Shown in pieces: positions 1 to 7,373 of a stretch of 9,730 nt of DNA. The notes beneath the pieces are model-generated. The model saw nothing but the letters and a program-made list of their open reading frames with translations. It did not search any database and was not told where the DNA came from. Source of the DNA: CALEUX01 sp037439945 (GTDB lineage: Bacteria; Bacteroidota; Bacteroidia; Bacteroidales; Marinilabiliaceae); assembly GCA_037439945.1 (NCBI GenBank), contig JBBIVA010000135.1, positions 1 to 9,730 of the forward strand, read 5' to 3'. Each line of letters starts with the position of its first letter. Position 1 is the first letter of the stretch. Made by a program: the position numbers and the translations under genes.

Positions 1-23
1 TTTCTAATGACGGTCATTAGAAA
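1..23. promoter_or_regulatory. Near-perfect palindrome, candidate operator
   Basis: Two 11-base arms (TTTCTAATGAC at 1-11 and GTCATTAGAAA at 13-23) are exact reverse complements around one central G. The core TGAC-G-GTCA with AT-rich flanks has the length and symmetry of a dimeric repressor site, such as a TetR-family operator; that assignment is inference. It is followed by A's rather than T's on the plus strand and has no T-tract in view on the minus strand, so it does not look like an intrinsic terminator. It may serve a gene beyond the left edge: a minus-strand TGTCTTTA (plus 31-38) resembles the -7 element used elsewhere in the window and would start leftward transcription just before the palindrome. 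Confidence 0.45.
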
Positions 24-86
24 AAATGGCTAAAGACAAATTTGGGTTAAAAAGTGTTTTAACACATTAGGATATTAGTAACCTGA

Positions 87-121
87 TGAAACGAGCCCCG
101 ATAGTTCGGGGCGAGTTCTCA
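87..121. other. Structured hairpin with tandem G/A internal loop
   Basis: A perfect 7-bp GC-rich stem (GCCCCGA 95-101 with TCGGGGC 106-112) closes a TAGT tetraloop. Below it, GA (93-94) faces GA (113-114), flanked by C-G pairs, which is the geometry of a tandem sheared G.A loop in RNA. The helix then continues with AAC (90-92) pairing GTT (115-117), a bulged C118, and TGA (87-89) pairing TCA (119-121). No T-run follows, so it is not a standard terminator. It could be a structured RNA in the leader of the kinase gene, the 3' end of an upstream transcript, or a dispersed intergenic repeat. I do not recognise it as a known riboswitch or ribozyme family. Confidence 0.45.
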
Positions 122-160
122 CGTAATAACTATACAAGCTATCCGGCCTTAATCAAAAAA

Positions 161-193
161 TTATTTACGGATAAAACATTATTCTGTAAATAA
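161..193. repeat. AT-rich inverted repeat upstream of the kinase gene
   Basis: TTATTTAC (161-168) and GTAAATAA (186-193) are exact 8-base reverse complements separated by 17 bases; one G-T and one G-C pair can extend the stem inward. It lies about 85 bp ahead of the kinase start. Given the AT-rich background it may be coincidental, but together with the two dyads further upstream it makes this gap unusually symmetric. No convincing -33/-7 promoter pair was found here; the nearest is TAACTTTTG at 248-256, which has one extra base relative to TAnnTTTG. Confidence 0.25.
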
Positions 194-275
194 CCCTAAA
201 TAAGTTTTTAATATTAAGTTTTAATTAGTAAAGGCTTTTAAAAGTACTAACTTTTGAATATCATCACTGACAATT

Positions 276-3173
276 ATGAGCCATGAGTTTTTTGAAATAT
301 CAAAAAAAGGCCTGATAAAACAATTACAGGAAAAGGATAAGGAAGATTTTTGGCTCGTTAACCAGTTTAAAAAGTTAGGTAAAATCAGGTTTATTCGTTT
401 AATCTCTCCTTATTTGGGACCCAATAATTTTTTTGAAGATAAACTAAGGGTTAAACATTTTATAGAAGCACTGCCCTTCGGGGTTTATGTTTTAAACAGT
501 AAAGGGTATATACGTCATTTAAATAATAAAATGGCGAAAATGCTAGGTTTTACTGATGCTTCTTTGCTTATATCAAAAATGTATTATTCCCCTGAGTTTA
601 TAGTTAGCGATATCGAAAATTTAAAAAGGGAAATTTTTAACAGTGCTAGTGAAAGTGTAAGTTACCATGTTAAATTACCCAACGGGCATATTTTTACATT
701 AGATGATAAAGTTAATGTTATTCGTAACAAAAAAGGAAATGTTGATTACATAATAGGTATTTGTACCGAAGAATTAAAAGTAAGCCATATTGAATTTAAT
801 AGAAACCATAAGGATTTGTGTATTAATCATATGTTAAAAGTGTTGCCACATTTTGACTGGGTTGCCAATAGTGATGGAGTTTTTTCTTACATAAATCTGG
901 TTGGATTAAAGAATTTGGGGTATTCAAATAGGGAAGTTCAAAATAATGAGCTTTCATTATACTCATTAATTATACCACAAGAACATAATAAACTTAAAGA
1001 AAGCATACAAAACCTGGTTGATGGAGTGCCTGATGAAGGGGTTGAGTATATTGCCACAAGACAGGATGGTTCAAGATTTCCTGTACTTATTTTTTTAACG
1101 TTGTCATTTGCAGGTAATAATGAAAAGGTTATTAAAGGAGTTACCATCGATATCTCAAAACTTAAAACCGGTGGCGATTTGTTATCATTAAATGAAAAAT
1201 TTCTGGGTGGGGTATTGGATGCTGCTGCCGAAACATCAATTATTGCAGTTGATACAAAAGGAAAAATTTTGGTTTTTAACAAGGGGGCCGAAAAAATTCT
1301 TGGTTATACCAAGGAAGAAGTGATCGGGAGAATAACCCCTTTGAAATTTCATTTGAAAACAGAATTGAAGGCTTTGCAGGATGAAATACTTGACGAAACG
1401 GGTTTTTTATATAAAGGTTTTGGATTATTGGTTTTTAGGGCCAAAAAGGAGGGTAATGAAATAAGAGAATGGAATTATTTGCGAAAAGATGGGACAACAA
1501 TCCAGGTAAGCTTAAGTGTTTCAGTTGTTAAAAATGAAAGTGGGGAAATAATTGGTTACCTGGGAATTGCCAGAGATATTACCCTTGAAAAGCTTGCCAG
1601 AAGGACCTTGATTAACAGTGAACTAAAATACCGGACCCTTTTTGAAAATATGGGTGATGCAGCCTTTACAATGGATTACCAAGTTTTTCTTGCGTGCAAT
1701 GATAAAGCTACTACAATATTTAATTGCAAAAAGAGCGATATTATTGGTTCTTCACCTATTCGGTTTTCTCCAGTTTATCAACCTGATGGACAAACATCGT
1801 TCGAAAAAGCAGCCAATTACATTAAAAATGCCTTAAACGGGGCACCACAGTTTTTTGAGTGGGTACACACTACTTTCGATGGTCAGGAATTTTATGCCGA
1901 AGTAAGCCTGGTTAGAATTAAAATAGAAGAAGAGTACTTGCTTCAGGCCATTGTGAGGAATGTTGATGAACGAAAAAAAAGCGATGAACTATTGATTAAA
2001 AGTAATCAGTTATTTCAAACATTGGCAAGTATATCGCCGGTAGGAATTTTCAGAACCGATGAAAAAGGTAAAACAACTTATGTAAATCCAAAATGGTCTG
2101 AACTTTCAGGGATTGAATTTCCTGATGCACTTGAAGATAAATGGCTAAAGGTAGTGCATCCGGATGATAGTGTAGTTTTGATAAAGGAATGGAAGGAAAG
2201 GTCATCAAAAGGTGAAAGGTCTTCTGCAGAATATAGGTTTGTTAAGCCTGACGGCTCCATTGTTTGGGTAATGGGTTATGCCGTTCCGGAAATAATTGAT
2301 GGTAAAGTGAAAGGGTTTGTTGGAACCATTACCGACATATCTGATAGAAAAAAAGCTGAGATTGAACTTCAGGAGAAAAACAAATTGATTGAGTCGAAAA
2401 ATATTGAATATCAGCGGATAAATGAAAAGCTTATTGATTTGAATGATGAATTAATAATGGCAAAGAATAAAGCCGAAGAGAGCGAAAGGTTAAAATCAGC
2501 TTTCCTTGCAAATATGAGCCATGAAATTAGGACCCCGCTAAACGGCATTATGGGATTTGCTCATCTTCTATCTGTTGTTGATCTTGATGAAAATGAAAGA
2601 AAGGAACTAACGGCTACCCTCGACTTAAGCTGCAACCGTCTTTTAGATACTGTAAATAACATACTCGACATTTCAAAAATAGATGCTGGGCAAACTTCTG
2701 TTAATGCTGAATATTATCGTCCCGTTAAACTTATAAAAGAGTTATTTTCTTTTCAGTTGCCCAACTTTAAAAGGAATAGGGTTGAGTTGATTATAGATTA
2801 CGGGTCTGCACTCAAAAACACCACCGTTTTCGGTGATGAGCAGAAAGTATACCAGGTAATTAATAATCTTTTGGATAATGCGTTTAAATTCACTCCTAAT
2901 GGCAGGGTGGTGCTTGGATGTTATTTAAATGAAAACAGTATTGTGTATTTTGTGTCTGATACAGGTATTGGAATTGCTAAAGAAAGACAGGAGTTTGTTT
3001 TTGGGCGTTTTAACCAGGAAAATGTTAATCTTAACCGCGAATACGAAGGTAGTGGACTTGGACTTGCAATTACAAAGGGACTTGTTGAACTTATGGGTGG
3101 AACAATTACACTTGAATCAGAAAAAGGGAAAGGTTCAACTTTTACAGTTAATCTTCCTTTAATTTTCCAATGA
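276..3173 (+). CDS. Soluble multi-PAS sensor histidine kinase
   Basis: This 965-aa protein autophosphorylates a histidine and should pass the phosphate to a response regulator. About five PAS-type sensor domains are visible at roughly 60-166, 182-297, 306-440, 450-567 and 576-693; several end in the usual D-I-[ST] or DERK-type exit. A charged, probably coiled-coil linker (about 690-745) leads to the HisKA dimerisation domain with the H-box FLANMSHEIRTPLNG (phospho-acceptor His749). The HATPase domain follows, with N-box NNLLDNAFKF (Asn868), G1 DTGIGI (895-900), F-box FGRF (909-912) and G2 GSGLGL (925-930), so it looks catalytically complete. There is no transmembrane segment, signal peptide or receiver domain, implying a cytoplasmic sensor of an internal or diffusible cue. 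No response regulator is adjacent, so it is an orphan kinase here. ATG 276 is the only sensible start; the upstream region is non-coding and lacks a Shine-Dalgarno. It converges with the CapA-type gene. PAS ligands cannot be told from sequence. Confidence 0.95.
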   Translation: MSHEFFEISKKGLIKQLQEKDKEDFWLVNQFKKLGKIRFIRLISPYLGPNNFFEDKLRVKHFIEALPFGVYVLNSKGYIRHLNNKMAKMLGFTDASLLISKMYYSPEFIVSDIENLKREIFNSASESVSYHVKLPNGHIFTLDDKVNVIRNKKGNVDYIIGICTEELKVSHIEFNRNHKDLCINHMLKVLPHFDWVANSDGVFSYINLVGLKNLGYSNREVQNNELSLYSLIIPQEHNKLKESIQNLVDGVPDEGVEYIATRQDGSRFPVLIFLTLSFAGNNEKVIKGVTIDISKLKTGGDLLSLNEKFLGGVLDAAAETSIIAVDTKGKILVFNKGAEKILGYTKEEVIGRITPLKFHLKTELKALQDEILDETGFLYKGFGLLVFRAKKEGNEIREWNYLRKDGTTIQVSLSVSVVKNESGEIIGYLGIARDITLEKLARRTLINSELKYRTLFENMGDAAFTMDYQVFLACNDKATTIFNCKKSDIIGSSPIRFSPVYQPDGQTSFEKAANYIKNALNGAPQFFEWVHTTFDGQEFYAEVSLVRIKIEEEYLLQAIVRNVDERKKSDELLIKSNQLFQTLASISPVGIFRTDEKGKTTYVNPKWSELSGIEFPDALEDKWLKVVHPDDSVVLIKEWKERSSKGERSSAEYRFVKPDGSIVWVMGYAVPEIIDGKVKGFVGTITDISDRKKAEIELQEKNKLIESKNIEYQRINEKLIDLNDELIMAKNKAEESERLKSAFLANMSHEIRTPLNGIMGFAHLLSVVDLDENERKELTATLDLSCNRLLDTVNNILDISKIDAGQTSVNAEYYRPVKLIKELFSFQLPNFKRNRVELIIDYGSALKNTTVFGDEQKVYQVINNLLDNAFKFTPNGRVVLGCYLNENSIVYFVSDTGIGIAKERQEFVFGRFNQENVNLNREYEGSGLGLAITKGLVELMGGTITLESEKGKGSTFTVNLPLIFQ

Positions 3174-3234
3174 GTTATTGTAATGAATTTACATTGATAA
3201 ATAATGGACTTTGACCAGGAACCTGACTGTTTTT

Positions 3235-4344
3235 TTACCATTCAGTGGTTGCCTCCCTGAAATTTGTATTTTTCCTCATTATTTCACCTGCAAGTTTTAA
3301 ATAATCGAACATTCCGTTATATCCTTTTGGCAATCCATCAGGAATGCCGTGTTTATAATAAACTGAAGCAGGCAAGACATAATATTGTTTTTTTTCGTTT
3401 ACAAAGGGAGTGAAAACCCATGTTAATAGGTATTCAGCCCCTGTTATCATTGTTTTATCCCCTTCTTTCAAAATACTGATTTTTACAATCGCACCTCCAT
3501 CTGTAAGAGGCTTCCGTTGGTTCGATATAAAATTGCCAAGAGAGTAAACTACAACCTTTTCTGAGAAATTGATTTCATTATAAAAATGCATTGGTTGTAA
3601 AACATGAGGATGACTGCCTATAATAATGTCAACACCTTCATTAAAAAGAAATTTGGTCAATTCTGTCTGCTCTGTTCCGGGGGTAGTTTGGTACTCTTCC
3701 CCCCAATGTAAAAATGCGATTATTTTGTCAGGATTAAAAACCTTGGTTTTTTCAAGATCGGCAGCCATTATATCGCGGTTAATATGGTTAACAATATTTG
3801 GATGTGTAACAGGAATTCCGTTTGTGCCATATGTATAGCTTAATATAGCAAGTTTTACTCCATTAGCATATAACAAAAGAGGATGTTTGTTTTGTAAATC
3901 AGAACTATCTTTAAACGAGCCAGTTCTTAAAAAACAGTTTTCATCCAGAATTTTTATAGTTCTTTCCAGCCCAAACTTTCGGCGGTCGCAAGTATGGTTA
4001 TTTGCAGTTACCAAAACATTTACATTTATGTTACTTAAAGCAAAAACCAATTCATCAGGCGAACTGAATGTTGGGTAACCTGTATATGGTTCTCCGGCCA
4101 GGGTCAATTCCAGGTTACCTGCTGATAAATCTGCAGATCTTACATAGGGTTCTATATATTTAAAGCAATTATTATAGTCATAACCACTTCCGTTTATTTT
4201 TTTTGCACTGTAAATCTGGGGAGTATGGCCCATTATATCACCAAAGAATACAAGCGAAACCTCCTGGCCCATTAATGATGACGAAAAAATAAAGGGGGTA
4301 AGAAGGCTAAATGTTCTGGTTATAAATTTGTTTGCATTCATCAT
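3235..4344 (-). CDS. Secreted CapA-family metallophosphatase-like protein
   Basis: This 369-aa protein belongs to the PGA_cap/CapA family, a calcineurin-like metallophosphoesterase fold named after the poly-gamma-glutamate capsule protein CapA. All family motifs are present in order: GDIMGH (35-40), GNLE (76-79), NNHTCD (115-120), HWGEEY (213-218), GSHPHVLQP (243-251) and SLGNF (268-272). The D, N and H residues are those expected to hold two metals. Residues 1-26 form a signal peptide (basic start, hydrophobic core, likely cleavage after SLMG) with no lipobox cysteine, so the enzyme is probably periplasmic. The start is ATG 4344 or the immediately following ATG 4341. No capB/capC or other polymer-synthesis genes are nearby, so a true capsule role is not supported; many such stand-alone homologues are uncharacterised. 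It is convergent with the kinase gene (61-bp gap) and divergent from the acyl-CoA ligase gene. No clear promoter was found upstream. Confidence 0.92.
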   Translation of the reverse strand: MMNANKFITRTFSLLTPFIFSSSLMGQEVSLVFFGDIMGHTPQIYSAKKINGSGYDYNNCFKYIEPYVRSADLSAGNLELTLAGEPYTGYPTFSSPDELVFALSNINVNVLVTANNHTCDRRKFGLERTIKILDENCFLRTGSFKDSSDLQNKHPLLLYANGVKLAILSYTYGTNGIPVTHPNIVNHINRDIMAADLEKTKVFNPDKIIAFLHWGEEYQTTPGTEQTELTKFLFNEGVDIIIGSHPHVLQPMHFYNEINFSEKVVVYSLGNFISNQRKPLTDGGAIVKISILKEGDKTMITGAEYLLTWVFTPFVNEKKQYYVLPASVYYKHGIPDGLPKGYNGMFDYLKLAGEIMRKNTNFREATTEW

Positions 4345-4742
4345 TATCAGCCTGTTATTTAATTTTAAATTATCAGGGTTATTAATAATAATATTACTAT
4401 TTTCTGTATTTCAGGTTTTAAATGGTTTAGGTATATTATTTTTCATAATCCTATTTTGCTTTTAACTTTTATCCGCTCCCGAAAGTTTTAAATTGATGGC
4501 AAAATAAAATAGTTATTCCCATTTCTTGTCCACATAAGAAGTTCATATTATCAATAAAAAGTGCAATTTTATTTATCTTAAAACTGCCTTAACAACCCTT
4601 TAGTATTTAATTATTAGCCATATTTGCTAATATTAATGATGTTTAATTTTAAACAATATTAACTTACTATTGCATTTTTTTAAGTTCTTTTTTTATCTTT
4701 AGCAGTTATGTTTTATTTTTAGAAACTGATTTTGAGTTGATT
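4345..4742. other. Divergent intergenic region between capA-like and acyl-CoA ligase genes
   Basis: This is 398 bp of very AT-rich sequence with no credible gene in either direction. It holds a plausible rightward promoter at 4670-4701. Just upstream, at 4641-4654, is a 14-base dyad (GTTTAA, two T's, TTAAAC) flanked by copies of AATATTAA at 4629-4636 and 4655-4662, a possible operator. For the leftward gene only a degenerate -7-like match is present (minus-strand TTATTTTG, plus 4500-4507) with no matching -33 box, so its promoter is unassigned. Confidence 0.5.
4670..4701 (+). promoter_or_regulatory. Bacteroidota-type promoter of the acyl-CoA ligase gene
   Basis: A TTG at 4670-4672 (-33 element) is followed after 21 bases by TATCTTTA at 4694-4701, a one-mismatch fit to the Bacteroidota -7 consensus TAnnTTTG. 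Transcription would start near 4707, giving a leader of about 36 bases. The -7 box and the following GC match the element ahead of the cold-shock gene (TTATCTTTRGC in both). Confidence 0.5.
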
Positions 4743-6560
4743 ATGAGAATTGAACGTACTTTTGACTTGCTTGAAAACATCAGGCAAAATTACCTGAAGC
4801 CAGATGTTCTGGCTGCTAAACAGGATGGAAACTGGGTAAAATTTAGTTCAGATGATTATAACCGAAATGCAAAAATGTTTAGTTATGGTTTAATGGCTAA
4901 AGGATTTAAAAAGGGTGATAAAATTGCCACAGTTTCAAACAATCGGCCCGAATGGAATTTTGTTGACATGGGTATGTCAATGACTGGTGTTATCCATGTA
5001 CCAATTTATCCAACTATTGGCGACGATGAGTATAGGTTTATATTAGGTCATTCCGATGCCAGATTATTGATTGTTTCCGAATTAAGCCTTTATGAAAGGT
5101 TAAAGCCAATTGCCGATGAATTGGATAATATTGATGAAGTTTACACCTTTAACTTTTATGATGGAATACCCCACTGGAGCGAGATTTATTTACTTGGTGA
5201 AGAGTCGAGGGTTACCTATAAGGATGAGTTAAAAAAAATTCGCGAAAGCATAGATCAGGATGATGTTGTGTCAATTATCTATACATCAGGTACTACCGGT
5301 ATGCCCAAAGGTGTTATGTTAACGCATCAAAATTTTATCTCAAACGTTAAGGCATGTGGAGAGTTGTTCCCATTAAGCCCCTCTGACCGTATCCTGAGCT
5401 TTCTGCCCATAAGTCACGTTTTTGAGCGAATGGCAAACTACCTTTTCCAGTATAAGGGTTGTAGTATTTATTATGCCGAGAATTTGGGTACCATTGCACA
5501 AAATCTGGTTGAAATTCAGGCTAGCGCTTTTGCTTCTGTCCCTAGGGTAATTGAGCGAATTTATGATAAGATTGTTTCAAAGGGAGGTGACCTTACAGGG
5601 TTTAAACGTTGGATATTTTTTCAATCACTTAAATTAGGCGAAAAATACAGGTACGATGGCAAACATCACTTTTGGTATGGCTTAAGGTTGTGGCTGGCCA
5701 GGAAACTGGTATTCTCAAAATGGCAAAAGGCCTTTGGAGGTAACCTTAAATTTGTGGTTTCCGGAGGTGCTGCTTTGCAGCCACGTTTGGCAAGATTATT
5801 TTTTGCTGCCGGTATCCCATTGCTCGAAGGATACGGGTTAACCGAAACATCCCCGGTTATAGCCGTAAACAATCTTATTAGGCCCGGGAACTTGTTAATT
5901 GGAACAGTTGGCCCTGTAATCGATAATGTTGAGGTTATGATTGATGAGGATGGAGAAATTCTGGTTAAAGGGCCAAATATAATGAAGGGATATTATAAAG
6001 ATGCTAATACCACAGCCGAATTAATAGATAGCAACGGGTGGTTTCACACTGGTGATATTGGTACCCTTGAACGAAATAAATTCTTAAAAATTACTGACCG
6101 TAAAAAAGAGATGTTTAAAACATCAAGCGGAAAGTATATTGCTCCACAGGTAATTGAGAATATGTTCAAAGAATCAATTTTTATTGAGCAAATTATGGTT
6201 GTGGGGGAAAATGAAAAATTTGCAAGCGCGTTATTGCTTCCAAATTTTGAATACCTGCATGTATGGGCCCATGATCATAAAATTCATTTCCGTGATAATA
6301 TGGAGCTTATTACATTGCCCAAAGTTGTGAAACAATACACCAAAGAGGTTGAACATTATAATAAACAACTTGGTAAACATGAGCATATCAAAAGGTTTAG
6401 ATTAGTTCATGAGGCATGGACATCAGCTTCAGGAGAGCTATCTCCTACACTAAAATTGCGACGCAGGGTTTTGTATAAGAAATATGCGTCTGTTTTGCGT
6501 GAGATTTATTCCTATGCCGAGGGAGAGGAGAACCGGGGCAGACATAAGTTTAACGAGTAA
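4743..6560 (+). CDS. Long-chain fatty-acid--CoA ligase (AMP-forming)
   Basis: This 605-aa adenylate-forming enzyme activates a carboxylic acid, most likely a long-chain fatty acid, to the acyl-AMP and then the acyl-CoA. Numbered from ATG 4743, motifs are the P-loop YTSGTTGMPKG (180-190), LPISHVFER (about 221-229), GYGLTETSP (363-371), GWFHTGDIG (432-440), the hinge DRKKEMFKTSSGKYI (452-466), and the C-terminal ELSPTLKLRRR with the expected catalytic Lys571. Length and motifs fit the COG1022/FadD15-like branch common in Bacteroidota; it has no membrane segment and should be cytosolic or membrane-peripheral. An in-frame TTG lies two codons upstream at 4737, but ATG 4743 is the better start. It is preceded by its own promoter and followed by a 358-bp gap, so it appears monocistronic. 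Chain-length preference cannot be read from sequence; medium-chain or other acids are possible. No beta-oxidation genes are adjacent, so it may feed lipid synthesis or degradation. Confidence 0.94.
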   Translation: MRIERTFDLLENIRQNYLKPDVLAAKQDGNWVKFSSDDYNRNAKMFSYGLMAKGFKKGDKIATVSNNRPEWNFVDMGMSMTGVIHVPIYPTIGDDEYRFILGHSDARLLIVSELSLYERLKPIADELDNIDEVYTFNFYDGIPHWSEIYLLGEESRVTYKDELKKIRESIDQDDVVSIIYTSGTTGMPKGVMLTHQNFISNVKACGELFPLSPSDRILSFLPISHVFERMANYLFQYKGCSIYYAENLGTIAQNLVEIQASAFASVPRVIERIYDKIVSKGGDLTGFKRWIFFQSLKLGEKYRYDGKHHFWYGLRLWLARKLVFSKWQKAFGGNLKFVVSGGAALQPRLARLFFAAGIPLLEGYGLTETSPVIAVNNLIRPGNLLIGTVGPVIDNVEVMIDEDGEILVKGPNIMKGYYKDANTTAELIDSNGWFHTGDIGTLERNKFLKITDRKKEMFKTSSGKYIAPQVIENMFKESIFIEQIMVVGENEKFASALLLPNFEYLHVWAHDHKIHFRDNMELITLPKVVKQYTKEVEHYNKQLGKHEHIKRFRLVHEAWTSASGELSPTLKLRRRVLYKKYASVLREIYSYAEGEENRGRHKFNE

Positions 6561-6867
6561 ATAATTGTTAAACCATTGATCATGAAAATATTTTCCTTGA
6601 TAAGCTATTATAAACCTGAACCGTACAGAAACAGTTTACATCAAAAATAAATTAGTTTTTAAAATTGTTTAAAACTCAATAATGATGGTCTTTTAATCTA
6701 TTTATGTTTATCAAGGTTTGTTTTAATAGCAACATTAGTTTTTGGATACCATTAATAACAGGTGATTGTTGAATATTGAGGGTTGGTTTATCATAACTTA
6801 AATGTTGAGGGTTACCAAATGTTTTATAACTATTAAATACATAAAAATCAGATATTCAAAAAAAACT
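6561..6867. other. Intergenic region upstream of the cold-shock gene
   Basis: This is AT-rich sequence without a convincing gene. It contains a 9-base direct repeat TTGAGGGTT at 6776-6784 and 6805-6813 (29-bp period), and an AT-rich imperfect stem at 6654-6676 (9 bp with one bulged T, loop ATTG) that lacks a T-tail and so is a doubtful terminator for the ligase gene. A 22-codon ATG frame at 6582-6650 has no supporting signal. The region ends in an A-rich stretch just before the cold-shock promoter. Confidence 0.4.
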
Positions 6868-6898
6868 CTGAAATATTTTAAAAAAAAAATTATCTTTG
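6868..6898 (+). promoter_or_regulatory. Bacteroidota-type promoter of the cold-shock gene
   Basis: TATCTTTG at 6891-6898 is an exact match to the -7 consensus TAnnTTTG. A CTG at 6868-6870, 20 bases upstream, is a one-mismatch -33 box. The spacer is almost all A and T, with a run of ten A's at 6880-6889. The predicted start near 6904 leaves a leader of only about 15 bases, much shorter than the structured leaders of E. coli cspA-type genes. Confidence 0.6.
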
Positions 6899-6918
6899 GC
6901 GCAAATTAATTACTTATT

Positions 6919-7110
6919 ATGAATAAAGGAATCGTAAAATTTTTTAATGAAACCAAAGGTTTCGGTTTTATTAAAGATGAAGAATCAGGTGAAGAGTACT
7001 TTGTACACGTAACTGGTCTTGTTGACAAAATTCGTGAAAACGATGCAGTAACCTTTGAACTTAAAGAAGGTAGAAAAGGTTTAAATGCCGTAAACGTGAA
7101 GCTGGCTTAG
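6919..7110 (+). CDS. Cold-shock domain protein (CspA family)
   Basis: This 63-aa single cold-shock domain is a five-stranded OB fold that binds single-stranded RNA and DNA and acts as an RNA chaperone or antiterminator in the cytoplasm. It begins with the typical N-KGIVKFFNETKGFGFI pattern; RNP1 is KGFGFI (13-18) and RNP2 is YFVHVTGL (27-34), with the usual DIFVHFS-type sequence altered to EYFVHVT. The C-terminal strand pattern FELKEGRKGLNAVNV is standard, and the length is close to the family norm of 65-70. ATG 6919 is the only start that preserves the first strand. It is a single-gene unit bounded by a consensus promoter and a strong intrinsic terminator. Whether it responds to cold or is constitutive cannot be told; the short predicted leader argues against leader-based thermosensing. 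Confidence 0.96.
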   Translation: MNKGIVKFFNETKGFGFIKDEESGEEYFVHVTGLVDKIRENDAVTFELKEGRKGLNAVNVKLA

Positions 7111-7142
7111 TTATACTGTATTACATTATAACTTCCGAGGTT

Positions 7143-7175
7143 AAAAAGGTCCTTTTTAAAGGGCCTTTTTTATTT
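7143..7175 (+). terminator. Intrinsic terminator of the cold-shock gene
   Basis: AAAAAGGTCC (7143-7152) pairs with GGGCCTTTTT (7161-7170) as a 10-bp stem with one G-T wobble, closing an 8-base loop TTTTTAAA. The T-run of the 3' arm continues into TATTT. It starts 33 bases after the stop codon. The flanking A5/T5 means it could also work in reverse, though no minus-strand gene ends here. Confidence 0.85.
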
Positions 7176-7373
7176 ATAAAAAGTTGAATTTTTGCCTTTA
7201 ATGTGTTTTTTATCATAGCTTGTTTAACCATATTCACTTAATTTTATTAATCCCGGTTTATCATTTTTTACCGAATAATCAAAATAGTGATTATTATACT
7301 ATTGGCAATTATCGGCAAAATTGTATTAAATGAAATTATGGGTTAATTTATCAATTACAACAAAATATTCAAT

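Noticed and set aside
26..70. 14-codon ATG frame near the left edge
   Set aside because: It is too short, has no conserved content, and lies among inverted repeats more consistent with regulatory sequence.
82..121. Possible hammerhead ribozyme, because CTGATGA (83-89) precedes the GC-rich hairpin
   Set aside because: The GAAA strand required after stem II is absent (the hairpin is followed by GAGTT), and no flanking stem I/III pairing with a cleavage site was found.
938..1282. 114-codon minus-strand ORF inside the kinase gene, and similar antisense frames elsewhere
   Set aside because: They are shadows of well-supported coding regions on the other strand, without family features.
3213..3236. 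Possible terminator between the convergent kinase and CapA-type genes
   Set aside because: CAGG-AA-CCTG before a run of seven T's leaves only a two-base loop and a 3-4 bp stem, too weak to call.
4737..4742. TTG start two codons upstream for the acyl-CoA ligase
   Set aside because: The in-frame ATG at 4743 is a stronger start codon, and the two extra residues add nothing conserved.
6582..6650. 22-codon ATG ORF shortly after the acyl-CoA ligase gene
   Set aside because: It has no ribosome-binding signal or recognisable sequence, and such short frames are expected by chance.
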